Source: Seriola aureovittata (Eukaryota; Chordata; Actinopteri; Carangiformes; Carangidae). Taken from it: a stretch of DNA of 64,000 nt. The position numbers and the translations under genes are program-made. Position 1 is the first letter of the stretch. Each line of letters starts with the position of its first letter. The stretch is from positions 11,695,640 through 11,759,639 of the forward strand of contig NC_079384.1 of the NCBI RefSeq assembly GCF_021018895.1. Direction: 5' to 3'. This document shows, piece after piece, positions 26,166 to 39,100 of this stretch. Under the pieces are notes generated by a model. The model ran no database searches, was not told where the DNA came from, and saw only the letters and a program-made list of their open reading frames with translations.

Positions 26166-29100
26166 AATTATTCATTTACACACAAATTAACAGAATTGTT
26201 CGTTAGCCAAGCTACTTTATTTCCATGCAGTCCTCCTGGCCAGATGTTAAAAGGCACCTAAAAAAAAGAAGAAAAAAAAAGATAATCAACTTATCGATGA
26301 ATGCACCAATTATTTTATAACTACTTTTCTGCATCTTATACTGACCAAAAATCCAAGCAGAATGATGTTATCAAACTCTTTATTTTACTTTCAAATTGTT
26401 GATCATTTTTTCAATGACTAAAGAAGTTTTTGTTAGGTCTTAGTTTTTTTTCCTCAGTATTTTTCCATATGAACACATGAACAATGTCTTCTCCTGATCA
26501 GAGTGATGAGCTGCTGAGGAGGAACACAGGAAAGATCACAAAGAGAGAGACAGACAGGCAGAAAGACAGACAAACAAAGTGCAAATGGGTAGAAAATTGA
26601 GAAGAAAAAAAACCTCAACTGTGGGGTTTGTGGTGGGAGGGTTCATGTTGTTTGATCAGCAGACGGGGGAGGTTGCGAAGCCCTTGATGCTGATAGTGGG
26701 CAGCGGTTTAAACCCCTGGAGTGATTGACACTTCTGCCACTACACTGTGGGCTGAGTGAAGGGGGGATGGAGGGTCGGGGGTTGCACACACAGAGAGGCC
26801 TGTTCCTGGCTATACATTTGCATCCTCTGCCCATGGGTGGCTGTGTTAATAATGTGGCAACTGGGAAGATTAATTGTGGACAAGCAGCAGGATTACGAGG
26901 GTCTTTGTGGGAGCAAAGGGAGCACTGGGTGGGAAAGGCCTGTGATCTGTGAGGCTGAGAGGAAATTAGTCAGGGCAGGCTGAGGCTGCCTTTTGACAGC
27001 GCACCTAAGGAAATGAAAGCCTTGTGCAAAGAGGATATTGAAATAAGTAACCAGAAAATTGTTGACATTCTTGAGAGGCCGATATTGTTAATGTTCATTA
27101 ATGTGAACGCACAAAGGAGACAAAAACATTGTGAAGGGAAAAAAATGATTTCTTAAATTCACTTAAGGACTTACTAAAGAAGACACTACATTAAGGACGG
27201 CAAATATGGAACATGTATTTTCTCAGATTAGAAAACATAATGTGGCTTCTCTCTCTCGCATTATCAACACCAAAATGCGGAAATTAGACTCAGTTCCTGT
27301 CTAGTAGCCAATTAAGAAGAATAGCAACAACACAACAAAGGAGGCTTTAGTCCCCTGCAGCTGTGTCTCCTTTTCTATTGAAGAAAGACATGAAGGAGCA
27401 GGGCAGGAGTCTCATGCCACCTGTTGGATTGTTCACACATAGCAGCACAAACTCAAGATGGGTATTCATCTGCTTCCTGACCCTCATCTGACCCTTTCCT
27501 CACTACATTTACTTAAAAAAAAACAAAAAAAAAACGCATGATATATTTTATGCTAATTAGTGCTCTGGGTGCACTACATTCACATAATAGACAGTCTAAA
27601 GAGAGTGTCCTATCTAATAGGTTTTAAAGGACTCAAGTATTTTAGCAGTATCAAGATAACTGTGTGCTGTTAGAGGAGCACGGGGTCCGTAATGGCACAA
27701 ACAGCGCGGTCTCAGCTTCAAAGAACCTTAAACGTCAATTTTCGCCACGCACACAAGAGAATTCTCACTTTCCAACCTGCTTGCCTTCATCGATGTTTGG
27801 CTGCTATGCTCGTGGCTTTCACATCAGTAATCATTTAAAAAAAGAAATAGGTAAGCATCTGGACATTTAGGCCTCTTAATTAAAATACTGGTGTTTTTCC
27901 AGTTTAAGAGAAATCATGAAAAATGGCCTGTCACGGCGAGTTTCTAAAACCAGATGACAAAGCTGGACGACTGGGTGGGGAGGGTTTCCAAACAGAAACA
28001 CCAGGCTTAATAGTTGTTAATTAAATTTAATTGTTCAAAGCAAAATCGCGATGCTCAAATAGCACGGCTTAAACGTTCAGCAATTTAAAGGCAGATTGCT
28101 ATTACCTACTTATTCCTGATTAATTTCAAACATATTGACTAATCTCATGTGAGGAAAATGATCCACAGCTTCATTTCTTTCACTCTAGTTGCACCCATTT
28201 GGGGGGGGGGGGGACGACTTACACAGAAACAAATGTGCCATTTAAAATCAATATACTTAGCAGAGGGCCATGCAAATTCAAGATGTGCTGTTGCAATGTA
28301 AGCTAGTCCACCTATGAGCATTACCAGACTTCCAGCATCACTCGCCAGTATCTGGAAAGATATACAGTTGCAAATGTATGTGTGACACGATGTGCTTTGA
28401 AATAAATTCCTAGTACACCGAGCCTTTGTGATTTGTGGTCTCAGAGCAGAGCATCTGAGCTGTAGTCTTGTATTTCAAGTATGTTTTTAGTTGTGCCAAG
28501 ATGTTGCACCACTCATTATTTTCCTCAGATTTCTGAAGCACCATCGTTTATCAGGGTGATTTATTGGCAGATGGACCTCCAGATGTTTTCAGTATCTTTT
28601 GCAGAGAGAGAGAGAGCGTGCTTCAAAAGTTAGGCCACAACAGTGCTGTAGACATGTTCTGTTTTAAGGAGAAACATATGCAGTGGATTAGATCTGAATA
28701 CACATTGTGTTATTCAGATACTTTGAGCTAATTAAGCTGAATCCAACAACTTCAGTTGATGTTTCACAGCGTCTGGTCTCCAGAACTCACGAGAGTTTAC
28801 CTTGCTTTCTGTCAAGAAAAATAGAGCTGCTACATCAAGTCAAAAATTAAAATATTTCTTTGTTGTTTTAAGAGGTCCAAATTATAAAACCAAACCAAAC
28901 TAATAGTTTTAGCCATGATGAGAGCTATGTTTTTATTTGTTCAGGTCTTGATATCTCCACCTCTTGCCTTCTTCTGTCCACCCCAATATAATGGAAACAA
29001 GTGGAGACTGTCTTCCCAAGAATAATGACAGCATCAGAAGATTCAGAAAACTTCTGTTAAGTGACCATCTGTCAGCCATAGTAATTTTGATGCAAGCAAA

Positions 29101-29324
29101 AGAAATCAGGTGACATCAGGGATAAAAAAAAAATCCTTGTAGGAAAGAAGTTGTGTGGATTGATGGGTTGACAAAACAACAAACTGTTTCACATTTCCAA
29201 CCAACAGTCAACACTGTTTTTTTTTTTCAAAGCATGACTACAGTCGTTTCATAAGCTTAACTAAGTGTTTAATATTGTAACTATAAAGATGAAGGCCACC
29301 TAATCTCAATAGTAATAATAATAA

Positions 29325-29385
29325 TAATTTGAAAAACTCATGGTTTGGGTTAAAATAAAACCCAAACCATGAGTTTTTCAAATTA
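29325..29385. repeat. perfect palindrome, 27-bp arms, 7-nt loop
   Basis: The arms at 29325-29351 and 29359-29385 are exact reverse complements (core aaaaactcatggtttgggtt) separated by aaaataa. No mismatch occurs. The flanking left side is an ATA/ATT microsatellite. Confidence 0.9.
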
Positions 29386-30154
29386 CACTGTATGATTTTA
29401 AGCTTTTGTGCAGTGAAAATCATATCCACCTTACCAACATTACAGAGGCGTGGTGCCAGAAAAAATGTATATCTTTATATGGCTGGATGCCACAAGGCTT
29501 TAGTAAGAAATACAAATTTTTTTCAAGCTGAGGGAGGATAATCAACCGAGTCATGGAGGTTACAGCCTACCGACGGCTAAAATGATACATTATGCAGATC
29601 TAACTCCTTAAATTAACCTTAAAGTCAGCTCTTTGAAATGATCCTAATTTTTTTTCTATTTCAGTACATTTCCATTAGTGCACAGACGGCAGCTATTTAA
29701 GAAGTGAGAAGTTAAATAGTGCTGTTACTACTGTAATAGACTTGCGACTAGTTGTAAAAATAGTCGTATTCACAGGAATAAGTGAATGCATATTATATTA
29801 ATAGACCTCTGAAGTGATGAATCACTGCAAATGAATGGGGAAAAACCATCTTTGTGTCTGACACTATTAAACTGAAGTTAACCTCTGACCCCTGGGTCTG
29901 CTCACAAATCGCTGTAGCACCGATCCTAACCCCTGTGATGAGATTATATATCTACTGCACGGAAACTAGAGGGGAACAGATGTACAGTATCACTTGACTT
30001 AGTTATGTTTTGCCTGTTACTCTGTGAGCTTGATTTGATTTTTCAGTGACTGATTCAAGTTTGAGCGAGAATAATGTATCATTGTTTGGAGGTAAATGGC
30101 TGCTTTGAAGGAACTAGCGTAAGGATTAAGTCATTTAAGAAGAAAAACAGAAAC

Positions 30155-30257
<103 letters not shown>

Positions 30258-31120
30258 GGGCGATACTGAAATAACCTTGGGAGTGGAGATAAGCAGCCAC
30301 AGGGCCACTTTTGTTGTCACCTACTAAATGTGACATTTGAGTATTAGAGCTGTTTCAAGCCGGCGTGCATAAGAAATTTGTATTTGAACAACTGGCTCTT
30401 TCCATCTCGTGCCTCGTGATCAAGCAGGAACAGGTTTGGCCCGGTGCTTATAGTGGATGTATCCATAAATTATCATCAGAGAGCTTGCTGCTGTTATTGT
30501 ACAGCTTCACCCTCTTTGCATTGAGTTTCAGCTCATGTTCCACTCCTCTCTCCCCTCATATCTCAGCTGCGACTTTGTCATCCAGCCAAGCACGTAATAT
30601 GCTCTGAGCTCTGTATCATGTCCAATTATAATTAGCTTTGTCAGGCCTGAGCCCTACAACCCTCATGCAGATAATATGATAATATGTCTTCATAACCAAG
30701 TGACCTTACATGTGCAATATTTCTCTCCTCCTTAAGATTGCGTGTCAATAAAGTAATGGAGTCTGGGAGGCAGTGGCAGGGGAAGATTTAGATGATTGGG
30801 CTCTCAGGTGCAGTGATGTATAACCGTTATTATTCTACCTGTCGGAGTTGTATACACAGCTGAGTGCAGCATGGCGGTGGCCAGGGAGAGTGCCGGGCTT
30901 TCAAGGGAGGCCTTTGTTAATAAGCCTTTAATCCTTCGTTAAACCCGCCACAGAGGGACACTTTCTCATTTTCACTCCGTGTGTAGAGATTTTGAGTTGA
31001 AATAGAGAGTGTTGTTATGAGAGCACCCCCGTGTCAAAGATGTGACATTAATAATGCTAATCCCATTGATTATTTTGGATGTCAGTGAGGGGGCATGTGT
31101 GACATCTGGTGCAGAAAAGT

Positions 31121-31540
31121 GAGCTTTTTAGTCAATCAATTAGTCAATCGACTGAAAATGATTGAACAATGTTTGATTATCTTATTTTTAGGGTGATTAT
31201 TAACATCTGGCCATGAGGGACGCTGGATGAAAGGTGTCTTGGCATTTAGCTGGGTCTTCTTTTTTACTTTTCATTTTACAACATTGATAATTATTGAATT
31301 AATTGAGTCATTTATAGGCAAAAATGCCAAACATTCACGTTCAAATTAGAATATTTGCTTCTTTTATAAGTTGTGTATCATTGTAAGTCGTGTATCTTTT
31401 GGGAATTGGACTGTTGGGCAAGACAAACAAGCAATTTCTGGACTCTTGAAACTCATGATGTGTATTTTTCACTTAATTTTTAAAGAAAGTTTCACATTTT
31501 ATAAATAAATAATAGAAAAATAGCTAACAACAATCATTTG
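31121..31540 (+). repeat. repeat 'A' copy, longest
   Basis: Contains tagtcaatcaattagtcaat, atgccaaacattcacgttc, gggaattggactgttgggca and agacaaacaagcaatttctgg in the usual order, ending with gaaaaatagctaacaacaatc. Confidence 0.6.
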
Positions 31541-32374
31541 TACAGTTTTTAATGTCACACTGGTGAGCACGCCTTTTTCCATGAATAATTCGTACTGAAT
31601 ATTTGCCTCAGCTCATGTGCATAGACGTGTTCAGCCATGCAGATGCGTTGCTTTTCGGGTAGTAGCAGAGGTCAGCTAACACATTGACATATATGTAATA
31701 GCTCTGAGATTCCCATGCACTCTTCCACCTCACCCTGGTGTTCCCACCACCCTGTGGTTGATAGAAACAACCGGACACAAGAGGCTCTTTTAGAGAAAGA
31801 CGGCAGTGAATTCCTGACAGGCCGAGGTTTCACTAACACTGACGCAACGTAATGAGGGTGCCAGAGGTGAGGCCTATCTCAGCACGTCTGCGTGGATTTC
31901 CCTGAGTGATTGATGTGTTCCAGTCAAATGAAACAGTGGGCTGAGTGATATGACACTTGTCTCGCTGTGACACACGTGTTCGCAGCTAACGGTTATTGGT
32001 GTTGATGGGCCCCACTCTACTCAGCCAGCCAGGCACAGTTATTTTGATCCCTTGTTCTTTTATTTCTGTCCCCCCTCTTCCCTGTTTTCTGTCTCCTTGC
32101 CACATCAAATCAGAATTTAGAGATGGAGGCAGGACCCCTCAGGTACTAGCTTATTAAGCATCAGGAGCTGAGACAAGATGAAAGTAATAATGGGGACTAG
32201 AAAGTCGGGTGGGCACCTAACATCTCAGGTAGGAAGTGGCATTTGGGATTTTACTAGTGAAAGGAACTCAAGACAGAGCTCATACGGCTTCAAAATACAT
32301 ACGTGTCTCTGTTGTCAAATAGTCAAATAGACAATAGTTTATTTTTTTTACAGCAATGGGTTGTGATATATTTG

Positions 32375-32570
32375 GCTAACAACACATGATTATTTTCATT
32401 TTTAATAAATACTCCTTTTTCTCCATTATTCAGTTAATCATTTGTCTGTAAAATGAAACAAAATAAATTTTAACTAATGTGACATCTTCAGTTTGATTGT
32501 TTAGCCTAAACAACAAGAAAATATCACATATGAAACAGAGAAAAGCTGCTAGTATCCACATTAAACAGGC
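32375..32570 (-). repeat. repeat 'A' copy, next to repeat 'B'
   Basis: Reverse copy: gattattttcatttttaata, cagttaatcatttgtctgta, aaatgtgacatcttcagtttg-like text and gagaaaagctgctagtatcc. The diverged copy abuts repeat 'B' at 32615. Confidence 0.5.
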
Positions 32571-32614
32571 AGGAACTAGCAAATATTTGCCATTTTTAGC
32601 CACGCTAACGGCAT

Positions 32615-33185
32615 AGCATGGCTTCAGGGATTGCAATGACAGCTGATCGGTCTGACGGTCCACCACTTTGGTTCGTATTGAAACATCTTGACAATTATTT
32701 GATGGATTGCCATGAAATTCGTGTTTTCCAGATGATGTATCCAAATGACTTTGGTGATCCCCTGACTTTTCCTCGAGCACCTTCAGCGTTTGCGGATTAG
32801 AGTGAAATGTTGTGACAACTATTGGATGAATTGCCTTAATATTTGGTACACACATTCATGTCCCTGTCAGGAGAAACGGTAATAACTGTGATGATCCCTT
32901 CATCACATCATCAGGTCAAATTTTTTTTTTTTTATTCGTCCAGTTCATTGTTCAGTGACTTGCAAAACTGATGACATCCCCATCAGCCTCGGCTTTGCTT
33001 TCCGTTCAGTCTTAATTAGCAAAATGTTAGGAACAAATTAAATCAAGATGGAGATAATAATAAACATGTAACCTGCTAAACATCAGCATGTTAGCATTGT
33101 CATTGTGAAGACGTTAGCATGCTTATGTACAGCACCATATTACGGCTAGCGTGGATGTTGCCTCTTAGTCTTATGACTTTCTAAA
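32615..33185 (-). repeat. repeat 'B', long copy
   Basis: Contains gatggattgccatgaaattc, gactttggtgatcccctgac, a second gaattgcc segment, ctgctaaacatcagcatgtt, tagcattgtcattgtgaaga and a tail ending tcttagtctta. This is the same family as at 8040-8580 in reverse orientation, and here the longest. The ORF-like stretch at 32618-32800 is part of it and not a gene. Confidence 0.65.
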
Positions 33186-36100
33186 TGACTTGAAATGATA
33201 AATATGTCAAGGAAATGATTGTCCATTAACTTTTTGTTGGTTAATTGATCAACTGACTAATCACTTCGGCACCTCTGTAACTGACAATTGGGATCACTCG
33301 TACACCAATGTCATTCAATCTTTATAATGGTCTCTATTGCTTCAACAAGTTAAACATCCAATAAACATTACCATCCAATAGAGCTTTATCAGTTAATTGA
33401 TTTATTGTATAGTTCGGCTCGAGAAGTGGTGTGGAAACGAGTTTAAAGGTATCTTTCCAGGCTGTTATCTTGCTGTCGCCACTCAAAACATTCCCCACAT
33501 CAGATGCCCTTTCCATCATTTCAGCACCCATGAATCACACAGATACACACTTATGGTCTAATTACTAATAATTGGATTAAAGTGATTCCAGTTTGATCAG
33601 TGTCTAATTCTGAAATTACTGTTCTTTAGTGAGAGCTGCTGTGTAAAATCTGGGAACCCTCAAATATCTTTTTTTTTTTTTTTTTTTTTTAATGTCTGGT
33701 AGATGTGGGTGACAGTTCCAGTGGTCACAAGATGGTCGCCATCAAACACTATCCCCTTCTGGTCTCGGTGACAGCTCTCATTATTGGAGGCCACCGAATA
33801 GTTACCAACTGATAAAAGCATATCACACTGCGGAGGAAATTGAATTCTGGAGGACATAAATTCTGACTGGGAGAGATCATAGTCAGAAGCTAATTTAAGG
33901 AAGATTAAATTAATTTCAATGACATCCATTCTATCTTGACGAAGTCGGTACATAACATAATGTAGCTCTGTTGCCTTGAGATAAGAGGATAGTCATTTTA
34001 GACTGGGCACAGCAGTAGCTGAGGATCAAGCCCTAATCCCATTGCTGCAACCTTTTTTTTTTCTTTTTTTTTTTTTTTTACAGAATATCATGGAGGATAC
34101 AGAGTGTCTGACAACCATTATTCAGTAAGGGGATTTTAAAAGTCTTTCAGTTTAGTGTGATAATTTAATTGACTGCTGACCCAAAGCCTCAGGACACAAC
34201 TTGCTTTCATACTGAGCCAGCTCAGTTTTCATGTTCACAGTCATATTTCTTATTTTCTGTTTAGTCTCACATCAAAACTAGATGGCAATTTATTATTTTT
34301 GGAAGAAAGAAAAAATCAAGTCATGATATCTTTCTAGCTGATGTGTTAACTTTGCTTTGCACTGTACATATACCTCTTCTTTTGTAGTGGAAAATAAGTT
34401 GTGTCACACAGCCCAGGCTCGCCTCTGTTCCACCAGCTTTTTTTCAGTATTTCTGTGTCTGAAAAATCCAAGACATTCAAGACAAATTGGCTTCCACTAC
34501 AGCTGTTGTAAATGTTGTTTTGGCTGCTAAAGACAGAAATATTACATACAGTAAACAGTGTATGTAAAGGAAACAGTGATTTTTTTTTTTTTTTTTTTTA
34601 CCAACTACCAACCTTATTTACACATATAGAGTGAACCCCACAACATATTGTTGAATAAGATTTTATTCTAAGGTTTTTTTTGTAGTAATTTGCATTGTCA
34701 CTAGGATTTTGAATGAGGTTTCTGCAACAAAATACGGATCTTCCTGTCACACTAATGTAAAATTTACCAAACAGTTGTCTATTTACACAACCAGCAGACA
34801 GGTAGCAAATGTATCAATTACTGCTTCAGTGGTGAATATACTGTAAGTCCAATATTCACTCTCCTTTTAACTGTTTCTGTCTCCAACAACCATTAAGCAG
34901 CTAGATGTGCCACTTTCTTCATCAGTGCTAGCTGCTAACAGCTAGTTGCTTTGCTAGTTTGAGACTGTACAGTACACACTGTAAAGCAAATGTACCACAA
35001 AATCAAAACAAGTTCAAAGAGGAATTTTTGCCTTTCTTTTATGTCTTTTGTAGATACAAAAGCTTGTCTTTATACTGGAGAAATTGTATCCTGTCAAAGG
35101 TTATTACAAATCTTTCAATCAAAACCTCAAACATAATCTTTCCCATTCTGGTACCGAATTATTTTTACAATAAGAAAGCTATCATATATTACTGTTACAG
35201 TAGTACCATGCCTTCTAACTTCCACTGTGTAAGTCCCTGTGGTCAAGCTGCCCAAATGGCTAATGAATTACAGATGAACATTGATGCAAATTAATCTCCC
35301 AGAAGTCCCTGGGTAATATGGCAACCATTTAAAACTTTAATCAATAACCCTGAAGTTGAAAGCGTGCAGGCGCTGCACTTGTTTGGTCACAATAAACGGA
35401 ATGCAGAGTGCAGCCTCCTCTAAACTATGGTGACAAGCACAGTCACGCTAAATCACTGGAAGTGAAAAATAAATGTCTACATGACTTTATCAGCTGTGCT
35501 TCCATGTTTCCTGTGGGAGCGGGAGGATATCAGCAAAAACAATAGTGGAAATGAATGATTTATCATCTAAACTAATAATCCTATTGGTGGTTTTGGGTAA
35601 TCTATTATGAAATATGTACTGTACATAAATATTGAGGCAAAAGTAACATTCCATTAAGTATTACATACCTTAGTAACATCCAAATGTCAGTCAGTTTGCA
35701 TTTTAACCTGCCTTGACATTATCTACTGTATGTAAACATTGTGCTTCTTCAGCTGCACTGCATGCACCACCGTTATGTAACCGTTCTATTTCCATTGTAT
35801 GTCAGGAAGTCCCATATGTCTAATTAAGGACTATTCATTATTCAAATGTTATTTATGGAGGAAATACATATTTTAACAGATAAAAAATATAATTATTTAA
35901 AAAGAACTATGCTTGAATACTGATATTTATCATTGCAGATGATTATGAAAATATCCTGAACAAATTATATTGGCAGCCTATTATAACCGTTGCTGATTGT
36001 TCTGTTTAGCTCAGGGAAAGAGAAAAGCCCATAGAGATAGCAAATAGCTAACTTCAGTGCTAAGTGTCACATCTGTGGCAGTTTCATCCCTTGACACAAT

Positions 36101-39100
36101 AATGACCCTGAAAGGCTAAAAGCTCATTGCAGTATAAATACGTTCATTAAATTCACTGTGAGTTCTTCTCCCTGACACATTGGCACGTTATCTTTGTTGT
36201 TTCTTCCTCAAGGTAGTGGATAATACATCTTCTGTCATACACAACCTGTGCATGACTTTTTTGTGTCATATTTCATTATCAGGCAGTAACAGTTTTTATT
36301 TGTTCTCGCGTAGCAACATACTGTATGTGTACATACATATACATAAATATATATGAATGTCAGACGAGTGTGCTCTTTTCTTCTCTCATACTGACACAAT
36401 AGCATTTTATTACCCTCCTCCTCATCTTCCGTGTTCTCATGAATTTGGCCCTGATCCTTCTCTCCGCCTCAGACAGATGATGTGTAGATGCAAGCTTTGC
36501 ATTTCCCTCATCTGTCTCTTCCTCCCACTATCCCTTTCCTGCGCTCCATCTTTCAGAACTGTAACCTACGGTCGCCAGCTGTGCGGGGAGCCCCAGAGTG
36601 TATTTACGGCGAGCTGCACTTTATCACACACAGCTGCACAGCTGCCAACATTACTCTGAGCGTATTCGGGCCTCTCTGCCTCTGGTCATGTTTTTTTTTT
36701 TTTGTGCCGGTGAGATCCTGCACCGCTGCTGCTGCATGCTTCTTTCCCCCCAGTTGCTGCCCTGCTGGAGAAGGTGGGGTGAACTGTTAATGGCCTGTAG
36801 AGCACAAACAGCGGTGCCCGCTGCTGCCACTGGGCAGGCTTACAGCATACCTTCCAGGAAAAACACAAAACTAAAACAAACAGAGGAGTTTTAAATAACT
36901 CTTGTTGTGCAGGGTTTAACAGTACTCTTTTTGTCCTCCAACTTTCTGCAGAAGCAATGATGTATCGATTGTTGGTGCTTCTCTCTGCTGGCACCTTGTT
37001 GATATTTTGATACAGCATTAAAATATCTCCCCCGTGTTTGCCCCAGTAACAGCAGAAATCTGTCCTGAGACTGCAGGGGGCCTGGTGATGAGCTGCCTCC
37101 TTCCCTGCCGACCTCTTGTCCCCAGGCGGACAGAGCGGAATACATTCCCCCCCTCTCTCTTATAGGGTCCCCAGTGTCCTCACAGCCTATCAGGACGGAG
37201 AGATCCCCACCCCCTCCCCCCTCTTAGCATATCAGGGGCCGTACATCTTCCAGTGGCGCAGAGCTTTATGCAAGGTGACAGCTCCTCACACTTCAGTGTT
37301 CGGATCACCTCAAGTAGCTCAGATATCGGAAAAAATGAGCACACTTCCCACCGCGGTGACCAAATGTAGATTGACTGAGGGTATCCGCAGGCCGCGGCGC
37401 CCCTATCCTCCTGTCCTGACAGAACAGGCCTGCTGGTAACTCTCTTCATAAGAGAGAGCAGAGTCTGGAGACACATCAGAGGGGAAAGCTGGCTGCAGAC
37501 AGAAGAGAACAGGGGGGGGCGGGTGGTGGTGGTGGAGGGGAGTGAACACTTTGAAGCCATTGGAGGTGATGTCAAGTTTGCTTAGACTCAAGGAGGGTGT
37601 TTGAATATGCTGGCCACTAATACGGCACCAGTATCTCTGTCCTCATCTCTGTTTTCTGTCAACTATGTACAATCCGGGCTCGTCTCCTCGGCTCCTGACA
37701 ATGTCCTTTCACATCATGTTATTGCACACTCTGAGCTGCAGTCAGCAAGCCGTCACTCAGCTTCTTTGTTTGAAAGTCAGGCCCATTTTTGCCGTTAATG
37801 CACTCGGTGCCTGTATTAAAGTGACGGGAATACGCTATCTGCTTTCCCATCAGGAAATCATTGGCTGTGGAACTGGAATATCACTCATCGCCTGTCTTAT
37901 TTACACCAGGATGTAGCTACACTCTCCGCAATCTGACAAGTGGCATTTTGTGTGCAGAGATTTAAGACAAGGACCTAACCTGCTGCTCAGGAGGTCTCTT
38001 TATAAGAATCCAGGCTTCTTTCCAAATATCTATAATGTATACATCAGCACTATACACCCATGTAATATTCCTGCGGGTGCCAAAAATGCACTCATCCACC
38101 AATTTTTTCCTGATCATGTAAATATATTTTTTTCCCCTTGGCTTTGTTGTTTTTGGTGTGTTTGTGTAAGGTCAGCTCGCCCTGAAACCTTCCTGGAGAG
38201 AAACCTAAAAATAACAAAACATGTTAGATTTCCTCTAATTGCGAAGTTGATGTTAAAGTCATGGCTCAGCAGCATACTATGTTCAGCCAGTGATCCCTCA
38301 AAAGAGTGCTCAGTCCGTCTGTCTAGACGCATAAACATATTTTGAAGGTCAGGCTCGACAAGTTTTTCATATCCTATCTTTTTGTGATGTTTTTCTTTTT
38401 TCATGTATAGCAGTTGAACAGAAACATGTATTATTAAAAAATGATTTTCAAATAAAAAAGAAAACAATTTTTGCTCATAAAGAGTGCCATCATCTACTTC
38501 ATCGTAAGTAAAACAGGACAAAAGCCATGGTTTAGCAGAAAGGTCAGGCCATTTTTGAGTTTATTCAGTTGCTTGTTCACAGGGGATAAAATCAGCCATC
38601 ACTTTATGGCCACAGAGCAATCAGACACAGCCCTCCAGTGTCTTCATCTGACTCTTCTGCCCCTGTCAAGTCCTCCTTCAGTCTGGAAGTCTGAGCAGTC
38701 GCGTGGAGGTTGACATGATTGCCTTTAAGCAGCCCCTCTTAGCCAGTGACACACAGCTGCAGCCAGGCACCTCTTCTGACAGTAAGAGCACCATGATGGA
38801 TTGCCTTGCCAAAACTGCTGATCAAAGGAGGTCGAAGTTCAGATGTGTGTCTGGCTGCACTAGGCATCTGCAATCACCAGAGATGGCTTTTCTTGTCCAT
38901 ACATCCGAGCTTAATGCGGCATTGTTTTTTTTGTTTGTTTTTTTTCGCTGATTGCTGCCTGATTTAGCTGCAGAGTGATTATGTCATAAATTATTGGGAA
39001 TTTATCAAATATGTATACAAAGAAGCTTAAGTGTCAAAAACATTTGAATTTATTGATCTAGAGGGTTCAACTGAGCCTCAGCATCCTTACAAAGCACAAG

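Noticed and set aside
32430..32855. 141-codon minus-strand open frame
   Set aside because: It spans the junction of repeats 'A' and 'B' and has no domain.
36357..37018. Several overlapping 100-codon frames
   Set aside because: They overlap each other in different frames and strands and none has recognisable content.
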